DNA of 64,000 nucleotides, from assembly GCA_028821605.1 (NCBI GenBank), contig JAPPFM010000010.1, positions 1 through 64,000 of the forward strand, read 5' to 3'. The stretch is from Candidatus Poribacteria bacterium. GTDB taxonomy: Bacteria > Poribacteria > WGA-4E > WGA-3G. Below the pieces are notes generated by a model, which searched no databases, was not told the DNA's origin, and was given only the letters and a program-made list of their open reading frames with translations. How positions within the stretch are numbered: the stretch's first letter is position 1; each line of letters begins with the position of its first letter. Shown one piece after another: positions 32,077 through 40,706 of this stretch. The position numbers and the translations under genes were made by a program.

Positions 32077-35000
32077 TTACCGCATTGACATTCGCACGGG
32101 GGTTTCCAATTTCCGACGCAGCACGACACCCCACTGTCCAACAACCCACAAGGCTTTGCCGTCTTTGGAACGGGTGATAACGTAAAGGTTGTTGTCAATG
32201 TCGGTATGTTCCTGTTCCCAAGTTTCGCCGCCATCAGTTGAGCGAACAATTGTTCCCTCTTCACCGACCGCGTAGACCTCCTGTTCGGAGATTGCAACGA
32301 TGCCGTGAAGTTCCTTGGGGACACCGGTCAATGTAGGTTCCCATGTAAAACCACCATCGGTTGTCCGCAGGACGATGCCTGCCTCGCCAGCTGCCCATCC
32401 CTTCCGTTTAGTGATAAACGAAACCGAGTTAAGATCATAGTTTGTCTTGGTTTCGTGCATCCGCCAATACTCACCGCCGTTGATAGTCCGTTGGGTGACA
32501 CCACTTTGTCCGACTGCCCAACCGAGGGGCGCGAATTTCATATCTATACTCGTGAGTCTGTCGTTCGCGGTGGTGCGCTGGGGTGTCCATGTGGGACCGC
32601 CGTCTTTGTTGTGGATGATGTCTCCGAATTGACCGACTGCCCAGCCTTCAGAAAACTTGCCAAAAGCAACGTCGTTCAGCGAGAATGTACCCGGCGCATC
32701 GCCTTCCATGAACGGCGGACGTTCCGGTGTATCCCCGGCTGTCCAAGTGCTACCGTCTGTGGTATAGAGGACGGTTCCATCGCGTTGCATTGCCCACCCC
32801 CATTTTTCGGGTTCGAGGCTGGCGAAGTGGACACCGATAAGGCGTTGACGCGTTTGACTTGCGAGTGTCTCCCATGTCTGTCCACCATCTTGAGTTTCCA
32901 ATAGGACACCACCGTCACCGCCTATCCAACCGTTTTTATCATCATAGAAGAGCACCTCTCGGAAGTCATTGCGTTGCTGTTCACCGAGTTGACGTTCCCA
33001 CGTCTCTCCGCCATCCGCAGTATGGTAGATACTACCAGCACTCCCAACAGCCCATGCGTGTTCTGCGTCTAAGAAGTACACACTGGCGATCCGGCGTGCC
33101 CCGCGTCTACGGCGTTGGGGTTCCGGTGGCGGTGGCGGTCGTTGCTGTCTTGGTGGCGTTGCTGTCCGTTCAGCGTTAGGTGGGAGTTCACCCTCTGGCG
33201 CGAAACGTCCGGAACGTTGAAACTGTTCTCGAAGCCGATTTTGAATTTCTTCCGGTGTTTCGTCGTATGTTAATGTCGGTGCTTCCGCTACTTCTTCCTC
33301 TTTGTCTGCTTCTTCTGACTCTAACTCGGATTCTTCGAGCATCTCCGGGTCGGTTTCTCGCATGGCAAACATGTTGGCGAACATGTTATCGTCATCATCT
33401 CCTGTAGCGACAGAGACTGACTTCCAAGTCAACCCCTGATCCTCGGTAATATACACACCACCGCCCCCGAGTCCCCAGGCGTTGGTATGAGAACGGAAGG
33501 TGATGCGCTGTAAATCGCGTGTGCTTTGTGCTGTGGTTTGCAATTTCCATGTTTCGCCGCCATCTTCAGTCAATAAGGAATTCCCATTGCCGAGAACCAC
33601 CCAACCTCGGTTTTCGTCAGCAAAATGGACGGCAATCCCGGGTTGATTGGTTTTCGCCTGAATCTTCCAGTAATCGCCACCGTCAACGGTGTGGAGAATA
33701 AATCCACCATCTCGACGTTGGGGCGTTACCGCCCATCCCTTCTGACTATTGACAAAGTGGAGATCGGTGATGTTCGCTGTTGTCGTTCCGGTTTTCTGAA
33801 CTTTCCACGTCTTACCGCCATCGGTTGTGTGTAAGGTTTGCCCGATCCTTGCACCGAGCCATCCCTCTTGTGCATTTAGGAAATGCATTGTACTGACGCG
33901 TGGTAGGTTCTGTTTGGTTGCTTGAAGAATCGGCTGCCACGTTTCACCACCGTTTTCAGTCTGCAGTAGGACACCAGAACCAAGGACTCGTCCATGTTTC
34001 TCGTCAGAAAATTCTACTTGGCGCAAGTCTTCATCAACCCCACTGTGTTGTGGGAGCCATGTTTTGCCACCATCTGTGGTGTGTGCGATTACGCCGCCTG
34101 AACCGACTGCCCATCCGTTTTCCGCATCCACGAAGTGCGTATCCGAAAAGTTAGTCCGCCATGTTGCTTGACGGATAATATCCCAATGATAGGCAACAGG
34201 TTCAACAGAGGTCTCCTCTTCGGCTGTGACAATTGTCGGCTCCTCAGCGACAGGCGGTAATTTCGCTGGCAATTCTGCCTCTTCGATGGAGTAACGCATC
34301 GCAATTCCGCCCTTGCCAACAGCGACGACACCGTCGGGAGAGAGTGCCAATCCATAAAGGTCGTTGTCGGTGCCGCTCTCCTGCATTTCCCATTTTTTCC
34401 CACCGTTGACGGTGGTAAGCATCACACCGTCATCACCGACAATTAATCCGTGCTGTGTGTCGGCAAAATAGAGTTTATTCAAGTTTGCTTGTGTGCCGCT
34501 CCGCTGGAAATTCCATTTTTTTCCACCGTTTTTGGTATATAAAATCTCGCCAAACTGCCCTACGATCCATCCGGTGTTTTCATCTGCGAAATAAACAGCG
34601 TAGAGTTCATTAAAGGTGCCCGTAGACTGTTGGTTCCATGTCAAACCGCCATCTTCTGTTGCGAGGCAAACGCCGGGCCATCCGATCGCCCAACCTTTCT
34701 TTTCATCGAGAAAAAATACACCCTTTAGCATGAGCGAGAGGAAATCACCGGTTGCGGTTTGTGGGAGCCATGTTGTGCCACCGTCAATCGTGTGTAGAAT
34801 GCTGCCGAGATCGCCAACAATCCAGCCGACTTCAGGACTAACAAAGTGCACAGCACGGAGTGTAAAGGAGGAAGGTCCGCGCTGACGTTCCCAATTCGCT
34901 CCGCCATCGTTGGTATGGACGATCAACCCGCGATCACCAACCGCCCAGCCGTGCTTGTCTGTCGCGAAGTAGATGTTCCAGATGCCGTCCCAGATATCTG

Positions 35001-36195
35001 TGTCGATTTCGTTCCAAGTTTGCCCACCGTCATTGCTCATTGCCATCGTGCCTCGCCTACCGACAGCGATTGCGCGATTGGCATCGGTGAACTGAACGTT
35101 TTGCAGGTCATTCGCGGTAACGCCGCTGGTCATCTTCCATGTCGCACCGGCATCTGTTGTGTGTAAAATTGTGCCATACCATCCGACTGCCCACGCCTCT
35201 GTGGGTGTCGTAAATTGGATACCCGTCAAATTGTTCTCGGTGCCGCTGTCCATCAATTGCCAATTATCCCCACCGTCTTGGGTACGGGTGATAAAACCGA
35301 CATCCGCCACGGCAATCCCGTAGTTTTCATCTGTGAAATGGATATTATTGATGGTATCTCGGACGTGTCCATTAATCAGAGGAATACGGCTATCTTGACG
35401 CTGCCAGTTGATACCGCTGTTCATTGTGTGGAAAATAGAGCCGTCACTGCCGACAATCCAACCTTCATTCTCGTTGACAAAAAAGACTTTTTTATTGTCG
35501 TTAATCATCCGATCGCGTTCACCTGCAAAGCGATTGCTCTGCTCTCGCCACGATTCACCACCGCTCTGGGTATGAAAAATCCTATCGTGTGTGCCGACAA
35601 CCCATCCTTTTGAATTGTTAACAAACCAGACCCCGTTGAGTGGGAATTCACTGACATATTCGTAACGTTTCCACTCTTTTCCGCCGTTCTTGGTGTAGAG
35701 AACATCGGAGTCTTCCCCAACAATCCAACCTTGTTTTGAATTGGCAAAAAAGACATCAACAAGCATCGCGGAGGTGCCGCTCTTTTGCAGTGTCCAGTGT
35801 CTACCGCCATCGTCGGTTGCTGCGACTAATCCTTCATCGCCGACTGCCCATCCGTAATTCGTGTTGGTAAAGTAGACCGCTTTGAAGTCTAAGGAGGCGT
35901 CAGGCAGACGAAATCCTGGGCTTGTTGTATCGACTTCTTGCTGCTTCCACGTCTTTCCACCGTCTGCTGTATGGATAATCAGAGCTTGATCTCCGACAAT
36001 CCAACCCTGTTTGTGGTTGACAAAGTGGAGATCTGTGAAGTGTGTCTCCCAATCCGCTTTCCGGGTTGCCTCCATCTTGACGCAGCCGTTAATAAAAAGG
36101 AACGGGATGCCAAGCAAGAACGCTATGACAAAACTTTTTACAACGAGTTTTGGCGTGCGACGGACACCAAAATCCAGATTACGTAGCAAACTCAT
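32077..36195 (-). CDS. Giant YCF48-like beta-propeller lipoprotein with about 28 repeats
   Basis: This 1372-residue protein has a signal peptide ending FINGC, the lipobox of a lipoprotein (Cys at about 38). It holds about 28 copies of a 45-residue unit with the core GW.VG..G.I.HT.DGG.TW, as in YCF48 and BNR-type propellers. I count about 20 before a low-complexity acidic then proline/arginine-rich linker (about residues 932-1028) and eight after it. The count of 28 would fill four seven-bladed propellers. Some units are degenerate, for example one with a missing GW. It is alone on its strand behind the cytosine methylase. Such proteins sit outside the cell and act as scaffolds or binders. The ligand is unknown. 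Confidence 0.78.
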   Translation of the reverse strand: MSLLRNLDFGVRRTPKLVVKSFVIAFLLGIPFLFINGCVKMEATRKADWETHFTDLHFVNHKQGWIVGDQALIIHTADGGKTWKQQEVDTTSPGFRLPDASLDFKAVYFTNTNYGWAVGDEGLVAATDDGGRHWTLQKSGTSAMLVDVFFANSKQGWIVGEDSDVLYTKNGGKEWKRYEYVSEFPLNGVWFVNNSKGWVVGTHDRIFHTQSGGESWREQSNRFAGERDRMINDNKKVFFVNENEGWIVGSDGSIFHTMNSGINWQRQDSRIPLINGHVRDTINNIHFTDENYGIAVADVGFITRTQDGGDNWQLMDSGTENNLTGIQFTTPTEAWAVGWYGTILHTTDAGATWKMTSGVTANDLQNVQFTDANRAIAVGRRGTMAMSNDGGQTWNEIDTDIWDGIWNIYFATDKHGWAVGDRGLIVHTNDGGANWERQRGPSSFTLRAVHFVSPEVGWIVGDLGSILHTIDGGTTWLPQTATGDFLSLMLKGVFFLDEKKGWAIGWPGVCLATEDGGLTWNQQSTGTFNELYAVYFADENTGWIVGQFGEILYTKNGGKKWNFQRSGTQANLNKLYFADTQHGLIVGDDGVMLTTVNGGKKWEMQESGTDNDLYGLALSPDGVVAVGKGGIAMRYSIEEAELPAKLPPVAEEPTIVTAEEETSVEPVAYHWDIIRQATWRTNFSDTHFVDAENGWAVGSGGVIAHTTDGGKTWLPQHSGVDEDLRQVEFSDEKHGRVLGSGVLLQTENGGETWQPILQATKQNLPRVSTMHFLNAQEGWLGARIGQTLHTTDGGKTWKVQKTGTTTANITDLHFVNSQKGWAVTPQRRDGGFILHTVDGGDYWKIQAKTNQPGIAVHFADENRGWVVLGNGNSLLTEDGGETWKLQTTAQSTRDLQRITFRSHTNAWGLGGGGVYITEDQGLTWKSVSVATGDDDDNMFANMFAMRETDPEMLEESELESEEADKEEEVAEAPTLTYDETPEEIQNRLREQFQRSGRFAPEGELPPNAERTATPPRQQRPPPPPEPQRRRRGARRIASVYFLDAEHAWAVGSAGSIYHTADGGETWERQLGEQQRNDFREVLFYDDKNGWIGGDGGVLLETQDGGQTWETLASQTRQRLIGVHFASLEPEKWGWAMQRDGTVLYTTDGSTWTAGDTPERPPFMEGDAPGTFSLNDVAFGKFSEGWAVGQFGDIIHNKDGGPTWTPQRTTANDRLTSIDMKFAPLGWAVGQSGVTQRTINGGEYWRMHETKTNYDLNSVSFITKRKGWAAGEAGIVLRTTDGGFTWEPTLTGVPKELHGIVAISEQEVYAVGEEGTIVRSTDGGETWEQEHTDIDNNLYVITRSKDGKALWVVGQWGVVLRRKLETPVRMSMR

Positions 36196-36315
36196 TTTTC
36201 CCTCCGATTGTTTGTCCTCTTCTAAAAGTTGTTAAATCCTTACGAATCCCTTTCCCGCGAGGTGTTTCTATACGACTGTTCAGCAAATTCTGTGCCATCC
36301 TGAGAAATTCAGCCC

Positions 36316-36421
36316 AGTAGGGATTATTGCGAAATATTTCATAAAGAATCGCACAAAATCGGGCATACGCTGTCCACAGTGCACGAAATGGGGCAATTTT
36401 GATAAGTAAGCACCTTAGATA
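36316..36421. repeat. Repeat block with GCAC..GGGCA pair and TAAGCACCTTAGATA
   Basis: Copies of GCACGAAATCGGGCA-like sequence lie at 36351-36365 and 36381-36395, 30 bases apart, as at 27425-27470. TAAGCACCTTAGATA at 36407-36421 is identical to 6816-6830. No gene fits in 36196-36455. Confidence 0.55.
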
Positions 36422-36455
36422 TTTAGACAACACTTCCGGTCATTATGTTCGTATT

Positions 36456-37361
36456 TTAATATCCGCTGCTTTCACCGAAAAGACCGGAACGTGCGACAGC
36501 AATACCGATTGCGATAACAACTGGCAACGCTATGGCTGCTATCTGGACAATTTTAGAGTGCCGCGCGCCAAGTCTCTGAATCGCCTCTATTCGTCCAACC
36601 GGTGCTAAGAACAGTGAGATTGCTAACAAAACAGCAATCACTGCTGGTACTTCCGCGAAAAAATAACCGTTCATCCAGATACCAACAAGAAGAAGTGTTA
36701 TGACTGCCGATGCGCTGGGCGAAAAAGTGAACGGCTTGTCGTTGCGATGTAAAACAAGCGCAATGATCCAACTCGTGGCGAAAAGTGCTACTAAGATCCC
36801 GGCGTGTTGTGCCAATCGTAAACTCCCCAAAAGTGCCAAAACCAAGGCTGTCCCGCCGGAGAGCCCGAAATAGACGAACGGACCGGACGCACCAGACGGT
36901 AGCGCGATAAAACTCTGTTGCACGAGATACCAAAAGATAAAAATCGCGGCGGCGATGCACACCCACCAGATAATTCCTTCAGTTTGTCCCCACGTATACT
37001 TGAATGTTGAAGTTAGGAGGAGGCGTGGTATAATAAGGGCGAGAGCGACCTGTGTTATCAAACGTCCCCACAAAGCAAAATGCCAAAAACCGGCAACGAT
37101 CAACCCGATAATAGCGAGATAGAAAAGCCAATGTACCCCCAATTTGGGTGGAAATGCGGGCAACCCTTCCAAACCGAGATAGCCAACTATATAACCGATG
37201 CCGAGTGCAGCGGCGATAAGCCAACCCGAGAATCCACTGTGTCCTTTTTGGTTTTCAATTGTGTTTTCTTTGGAAGAAAGAGACCTCGCGAAGAGAAGAA
37301 TCCCACCACCGATGATAGCTGGTAGGAGTAAACCAAAAAAAAGTTGTTTGATTGTCAACAT
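36456..37361 (-). CDS. Polytopic membrane protein of unknown function
   Basis: The 301-residue protein has about eight hydrophobic segments, for example LFFGLLLPAIIGGGILLFA, WLIAAALGIGYIVGYLGLEG, LFYLAIIGLIVAGFWHFAL and AVITLLLVGIWMNGYFF. There is a short charged loop near residue 30. The start is ATG 37361 with AAGGAG seven bases upstream; a longer reading from 37406 is rejected for lack of a site. I recognise no family motif. It lies between the propeller lipoprotein and YceI genes on the same strand, without tight spacing. Function unknown. Confidence 0.7.
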   Translation of the reverse strand: MLTIKQLFFGLLLPAIIGGGILLFARSLSSKENTIENQKGHSGFSGWLIAAALGIGYIVGYLGLEGLPAFPPKLGVHWLFYLAIIGLIVAGFWHFALWGRLITQVALALIIPRLLLTSTFKYTWGQTEGIIWWVCIAAAIFIFWYLVQQSFIALPSGASGPFVYFGLSGGTALVLALLGSLRLAQHAGILVALFATSWIIALVLHRNDKPFTFSPSASAVITLLLVGIWMNGYFFAEVPAVIAVLLAISLFLAPVGRIEAIQRLGARHSKIVQIAAIALPVVIAIGIAVARSGLFGESSGY

Positions 37362-37529
37362 CGCTGATCTCCTTCCACGTGTTTTATAGGGATGGCACGC
37401 TTTCATGATATTTCAGAATTTAATTCGGTAATTTCTGAACGTGCGATAAATCGCACTACTACGAACCAATCTGTTTGTAGTATTGAAACTTCATTTAAGC
37501 GCGCCAACAGCAAATCGGAACGGATATGT

Positions 37530-38147
37530 CTATTCGTGTTTCGCTTCAATAGTGACAGTAAGACGGATATCGTCACTGACGGCTCCCGCGCCGTAGGTCA
37601 TTCCGAATTCGCTCCGCTTAATTGTAAAGATGCTCTCAAATCCAATCAGAGATTCACCTTGTCTTCCTTTGCCTTTTCCCGTGATTTCAACGTCTACTGT
37701 AATGGATTTCTTAACGCCGAGCAGCTCAATATCTCCTGTGATCTCTAACATATTTTCTTCCCCTTCCTTCATACTAACTTTTGTGCTTTTGAAGGTAATG
37801 ATGGGAAACTGCTTTGCGCTAAAAAAGTCGGGGCTTCTGAGGTGTTGATCGCGTTTTTCGTTAGCAGTATCAACGCTTGCTGTTTTTACCTCAAATTCTA
37901 TCGTGCTTTTGGATATATCGGTCTCATCTATTGAGAGTTTACCGCTGAATTCATTAAATCTGCCGTAGTTGTAGGTGATTCCCATGTGTTTTGCTCGGAA
38001 AAGTATCATTGAATGCGCTGTGTCAATTTCATACGCATCCGCTGCCTCTACCACTTGTACAGTTCCAGTAAAACCGATGACAAGCAGTGCTGAAACAAAA
38101 ATTCCAATATGGGAAAACCACAAATTTCGTCCTAAGTCCATTTTCAT
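37530..38147 (-). CDS. YceI-family lipid-binding periplasmic protein
   Basis: The 205-residue protein has a signal peptide (cleavage near VVEAADA) and the YceI lipocalin-like barrel: YEIDTAHSMILFRAKHMG, FNEFSGKLSIDETD, VKTASVDTANEKRDQHLRSP and FPIITFKSTKVS, then GFESIFTIKRSEFGMTYGAG. Family members bind polyisoprenoid chains in the periplasm. It is a single gene whose upstream region abuts the IS605-like element. No operon partner is evident. Confidence 0.9.
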   Translation of the reverse strand: MKMDLGRNLWFSHIGIFVSALLVIGFTGTVQVVEAADAYEIDTAHSMILFRAKHMGITYNYGRFNEFSGKLSIDETDISKSTIEFEVKTASVDTANEKRDQHLRSPDFFSAKQFPIITFKSTKVSMKEGEENMLEITGDIELLGVKKSITVDVEITGKGKGRQGESLIGFESIFTIKRSEFGMTYGAGAVSDDIRLTVTIEAKHE

Positions 38148-38260
38148 TGAAGAAAGATCTCCTTATCAGAATGGTTAAATTTTTCCAATCTTCCGTCAAG
38201 ACCCTGCCTTTAGCTAGGGGATGTAGACGGAAACTGAAACGGTGATAGTATCAAAAAAAC

Positions 38261-38289
38261 TTGACATTCACCGAAAAATGTGTTTTAAT
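38261..38289 (+). promoter_or_regulatory. Strong promoter inside the IS605-like element
   Basis: A perfect TTGACA (38261-38266), a 17-base spacer and TTTAAT (38284-38289). There is no gene within 790 bases downstream, so the likely product is a non-coding transcript. Confidence 0.7.
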
Positions 38290-38295
38290 ATTGCC

Positions 38296-38838
38296 ACTAC
38301 CGTGTGAGAGATAACAACCGCTATCAACCTTGGTAGCGTCTCTCACAACCCTGTTGTTAGGGGCTGGTATTCGGTAGCATTAAACCGTAAACAATCTATC
38401 AATCTCGTAAGTCACCGTGTCAGGTCTATTAGATAGAAAGTGCGAGCTCTATTGAACGAAGCAGCACAACTGAAAGGATTGGTAACCGCGCTTTGGACTG
38501 GCATCAAACTATGCACCATAGAGTGTATATCGCCTTTCTGATTGTATCGCGAAGGTTAAGAAAACGCACTTGGCGACTTAACGTATCTGTGGAAGTTGCG
38601 AGTTGAGACTTCCGCCGTAGTGGGGAAAGGGTAACCAATCCCTTAAATGACTGCCCGCTTTCCAAGTTGTTTTGGAGTGTTGCTCAGGCTTAGCCCCTGA
38701 GAAAGACGCTATAAGCGTAACCAAGAGATACCCTATACCCCAACACCCGCATGTGGTGTGAGGAGTAAAGTGCTAAAAACTCGCAGAGGATTCTTAAGAA
38801 TCCCTATGCTTTAGCATGTGGGAGCAGTCAATAGGCAA
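38296..38838 (+). ncRNA. Candidate structured non-coding RNA, omega-RNA-like 3' end
   Basis: The RNA would start just after the promoter 38261-38289. It opens with a hairpin (TGTGAGAGA and TCTCTCACA with an inner CGCTA/TAGCG stem). It ends with a hairpin similar to the right end of IS605/IS1341 elements, which in TnpB systems is the scaffold end of the omega RNA. No protein frame is present. tmRNA and RNase P were considered and do not fit. The extent of the transcript is inferred. Confidence 0.4.
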
Positions 38839-38961
38839 GAGAAGTATATCCTATTTTTCAAAACCTGTCAACGGAAAATGGCGTGTTGGCGTGTTTGTAG
38901 TAAAGTCTATGATTATATTTCCAAGTTTTCCTAATAAATACCTTGTGCTGACGCAATTTTC

Positions 38962-38991
38962 TTGAATTCTACTGTGAAATTATAGTATAAT
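38962..38991 (+). promoter_or_regulatory. Promoter of the cytochrome-WD40-HMA gene
   Basis: TTGAAT (38962-38967), 18-base spacer and a perfect TATAAT (38986-38991). It lies 93 bases before the ATG at 39085. GGGAGG lies at 39065-39070. Confidence 0.55.
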
Positions 38992-39084
38992 TACTCAAAG
39001 ATATGTGTCAACTGGGACATTTTTGGCGTAACTTAGGACAGCCATAGAAAAATGGTCTCGTGAAAGGGAGGATTTTCAACGAAC

Positions 39085-40683
39085 ATGAAAATATCGCGAT
39101 CAAAGTTTATGATTCATTTCGGGGTGTATCTGCTCTGTCTTATCGCGTGGGTCCCGCTTGTAACGGCAGACAATCACGGCGGAGACGCAGCAGTCAGTTA
39201 TCACTCACAGATCGTCCCGATTCTCAAACGGAGTTGTCAAGGATGTCATCACCCTGGCGATCCGAACGGCGGTCTGATTGTAACAACCTACGCTGATCTG
39301 ACGCGCGGCGGAATGGCAGGTGAGTCAATCATTCCTGGGAAACCGGATGACAGTCTCGTTATTGAACTCATCTCTGGTGATGAACCGGCGATGCCACAGA
39401 ACATGGAACCGCTCTCAGCCGAAGATGTCGAATTATTCCGACGCTGGATTCTCGAAGGTGCGCGGGATGATACCCCCGCTGAAGTCGATGATATGGGTGA
39501 GGAGAACTATCCGGTCTACACCGTGCCTCCGGTGGTTACTGCAGTGGCGTACTCACCCGATGGCAATACGCTTGCGGTATCAGGTGTCAACGAAGTTTTA
39601 TTGTATGACACAGTAAATTTCAAACTTAAAGCGCGATTGGTCGGTAAAGCGCGTCGAATAGAATCGCTGACATACACGACAGATGGCAAAGTCTTAGGGG
39701 TCGCAGGTGGCTCTCCAGCGCAATTCGGCGAGGTGCAACTCTGGGACACTGAAACGAATACACTCATCAAGGCGATGCGTTCCAGTTACGATACAATTTA
39801 CGGATTCTCTTTCTCGCCAGACGCAAGTCGCGTCGCTTTCGGATGCTCAGATCAGACGGTACGTGTATTGTCTATTGAAGATGAGAAAGAACTGATTAAA
39901 TTCGACAATCACAGCGACTGGGTGTTTGGAACCGTCTTTTCTACGGATGGCTCCCATTTCGTGAGTGCAGGACGGGATACTGCCCTCAAATTGGTTGAGG
40001 TAGATACAGGCTCTTTTGTTGACGACATCAACTCCAGTAACAAGGGATACGGCGAGATCAACACGATCGCACGGCATCCGACGGCAGACCAGGTTTTAAG
40101 TGGTGGTGAAGATCGGATACCGCGGCTCTACAAAATCTTCCGCGAAATACGAAGAGATGTTGGTAACACGGACTTTAACCTCATTCAAGCTTACGAAGCA
40201 CAGTCGGGTACGATTGAAGGTGTCGCGTTTTCAGCGGACGGTAGTCGGTTTGCTACTGGCAGCGCAGGTGGTGAAGCACGTATCTATAACGTGGAAGACG
40301 GAAAGCGTTTAGCAAGCATGCAAGGCGATGCAGTTGGTGTTTTCGCTGTCTCGTTCCATCCTAATGGCACGCAGCTCGCTACAGGCGGCTTTGATGGAAA
40401 AATTCGTATATTTGACCCCTCTTCTGGTAAGTTATTGAACGCCTTTATGTCTGTCCCGATTGAGCCTGCGGGAAGTGAGGATGTCGCTTTGGTAGTGACA
40501 GGTATGACGTGAGGTGCGTGTGTCGCAAGAGTGCAGGATGCACTTACACAACATCAAAACGTTATCAGCGTGGAGGTTTCTCTGCCTGATCAAGCTGTCA
40601 TTAAAGTTCGGAAAAACACCACTTCTGCAACTGACCTCGCAGACCTCGTTAAAGAGACTGGGTTTAGCGCGAAGGTTAAATAG
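39085..40683 (+). CDS. Secreted cytochrome c/WD40 protein with a selenocysteine-type HMA domain
   Basis: The frame is open from ATG 39085 to TGA 40510-40512 and continues, still in frame, to TAG 40681-40683 (532 residues if the TGA is read). It has a signal peptide (about 1-28), a Planctomycete-type cytochrome domain with Cys51-x-x-Cys54-His55 (SCQGCHHPGD), then WD40-like repeats (YSPDGNTLAVSG, FSPDASRVAFG, FSADGSRFATGS). After the TGA the frame encodes GACVARVQDALTQHQNVIS and a full HMA domain. Read as one, TGMT-TGA-GAC is the HMA metal motif GMTCxxC with TGA at the first Cys. The natural reading is selenocysteine at residue 476. TGA is used as a stop elsewhere (thiE/rsmB overlap), so it is not simply reassigned. 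A nonsense mutation or sequencing error is the alternative. Confidence 0.75.
40513..40550 (+). promoter_or_regulatory. Bacterial SECIS-like hairpin after the TGA codon
   Basis: A perfect six-base-pair stem AGTGCA (40530-40535) and TGCACT (40539-40544) with loop GGA (40536-40538), extended by a G-U pair and a GTGT/ACAC lower stem. The loop starts 23 bases after the TGA and begins with GG, as bacterial SECIS loops do. The loop region GCAGGA resembles the fdhF element of E. coli. Confidence 0.6.
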
Positions 40684-40706
40684 CACGCGTGAAGAGGCTA
40701 TAACGT

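Larger units (their letters stand above)
38191..38838. mobile_element. Gene-free IS200/IS605-like element (candidate)
   Basis: The left hairpin has an outer stem TTCCGTC (38191-38197) and GACGGAA (38226-38232) around an inner CCCTGC loop CTTTA GCTAGGG. The right hairpin near 38800-38825 (AATCCCTATGCTTTAGCAT then GTGGGAG) looks like the right end of IS605/IS1341 elements, and GCAGTCAA follows. Both have the loop CTTTAGC. No transposase or TnpB frame lies between. The 648 bases hold a strong plus-strand promoter and several hairpins, so the element may be a decayed or non-autonomous derivative. The rest of the gap 38148-39084 has a half-site of the 24592 element at 38898 and a promoter at 38962-38991. 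Confidence 0.5.

Noticed and set aside
38296-38838. tmRNA or RNase P RNA
   Set aside because: No tRNA-like acceptor end or tag frame and no RNase P core sequence was seen.
38296-38838. Group II intron
   Set aside because: It starts GTGTGAG in a similar way but has no domain V hairpin or reverse transcriptase.
40510-40512. Stop codon of the cytochrome/WD40 gene, or a pseudogene
   Set aside because: The frame beyond encodes a full, well-formed HMA domain and the TGA falls on the exact Cys codon; a simple stop would be a striking coincidence. A mutation or error is still possible and is stated in the entry.
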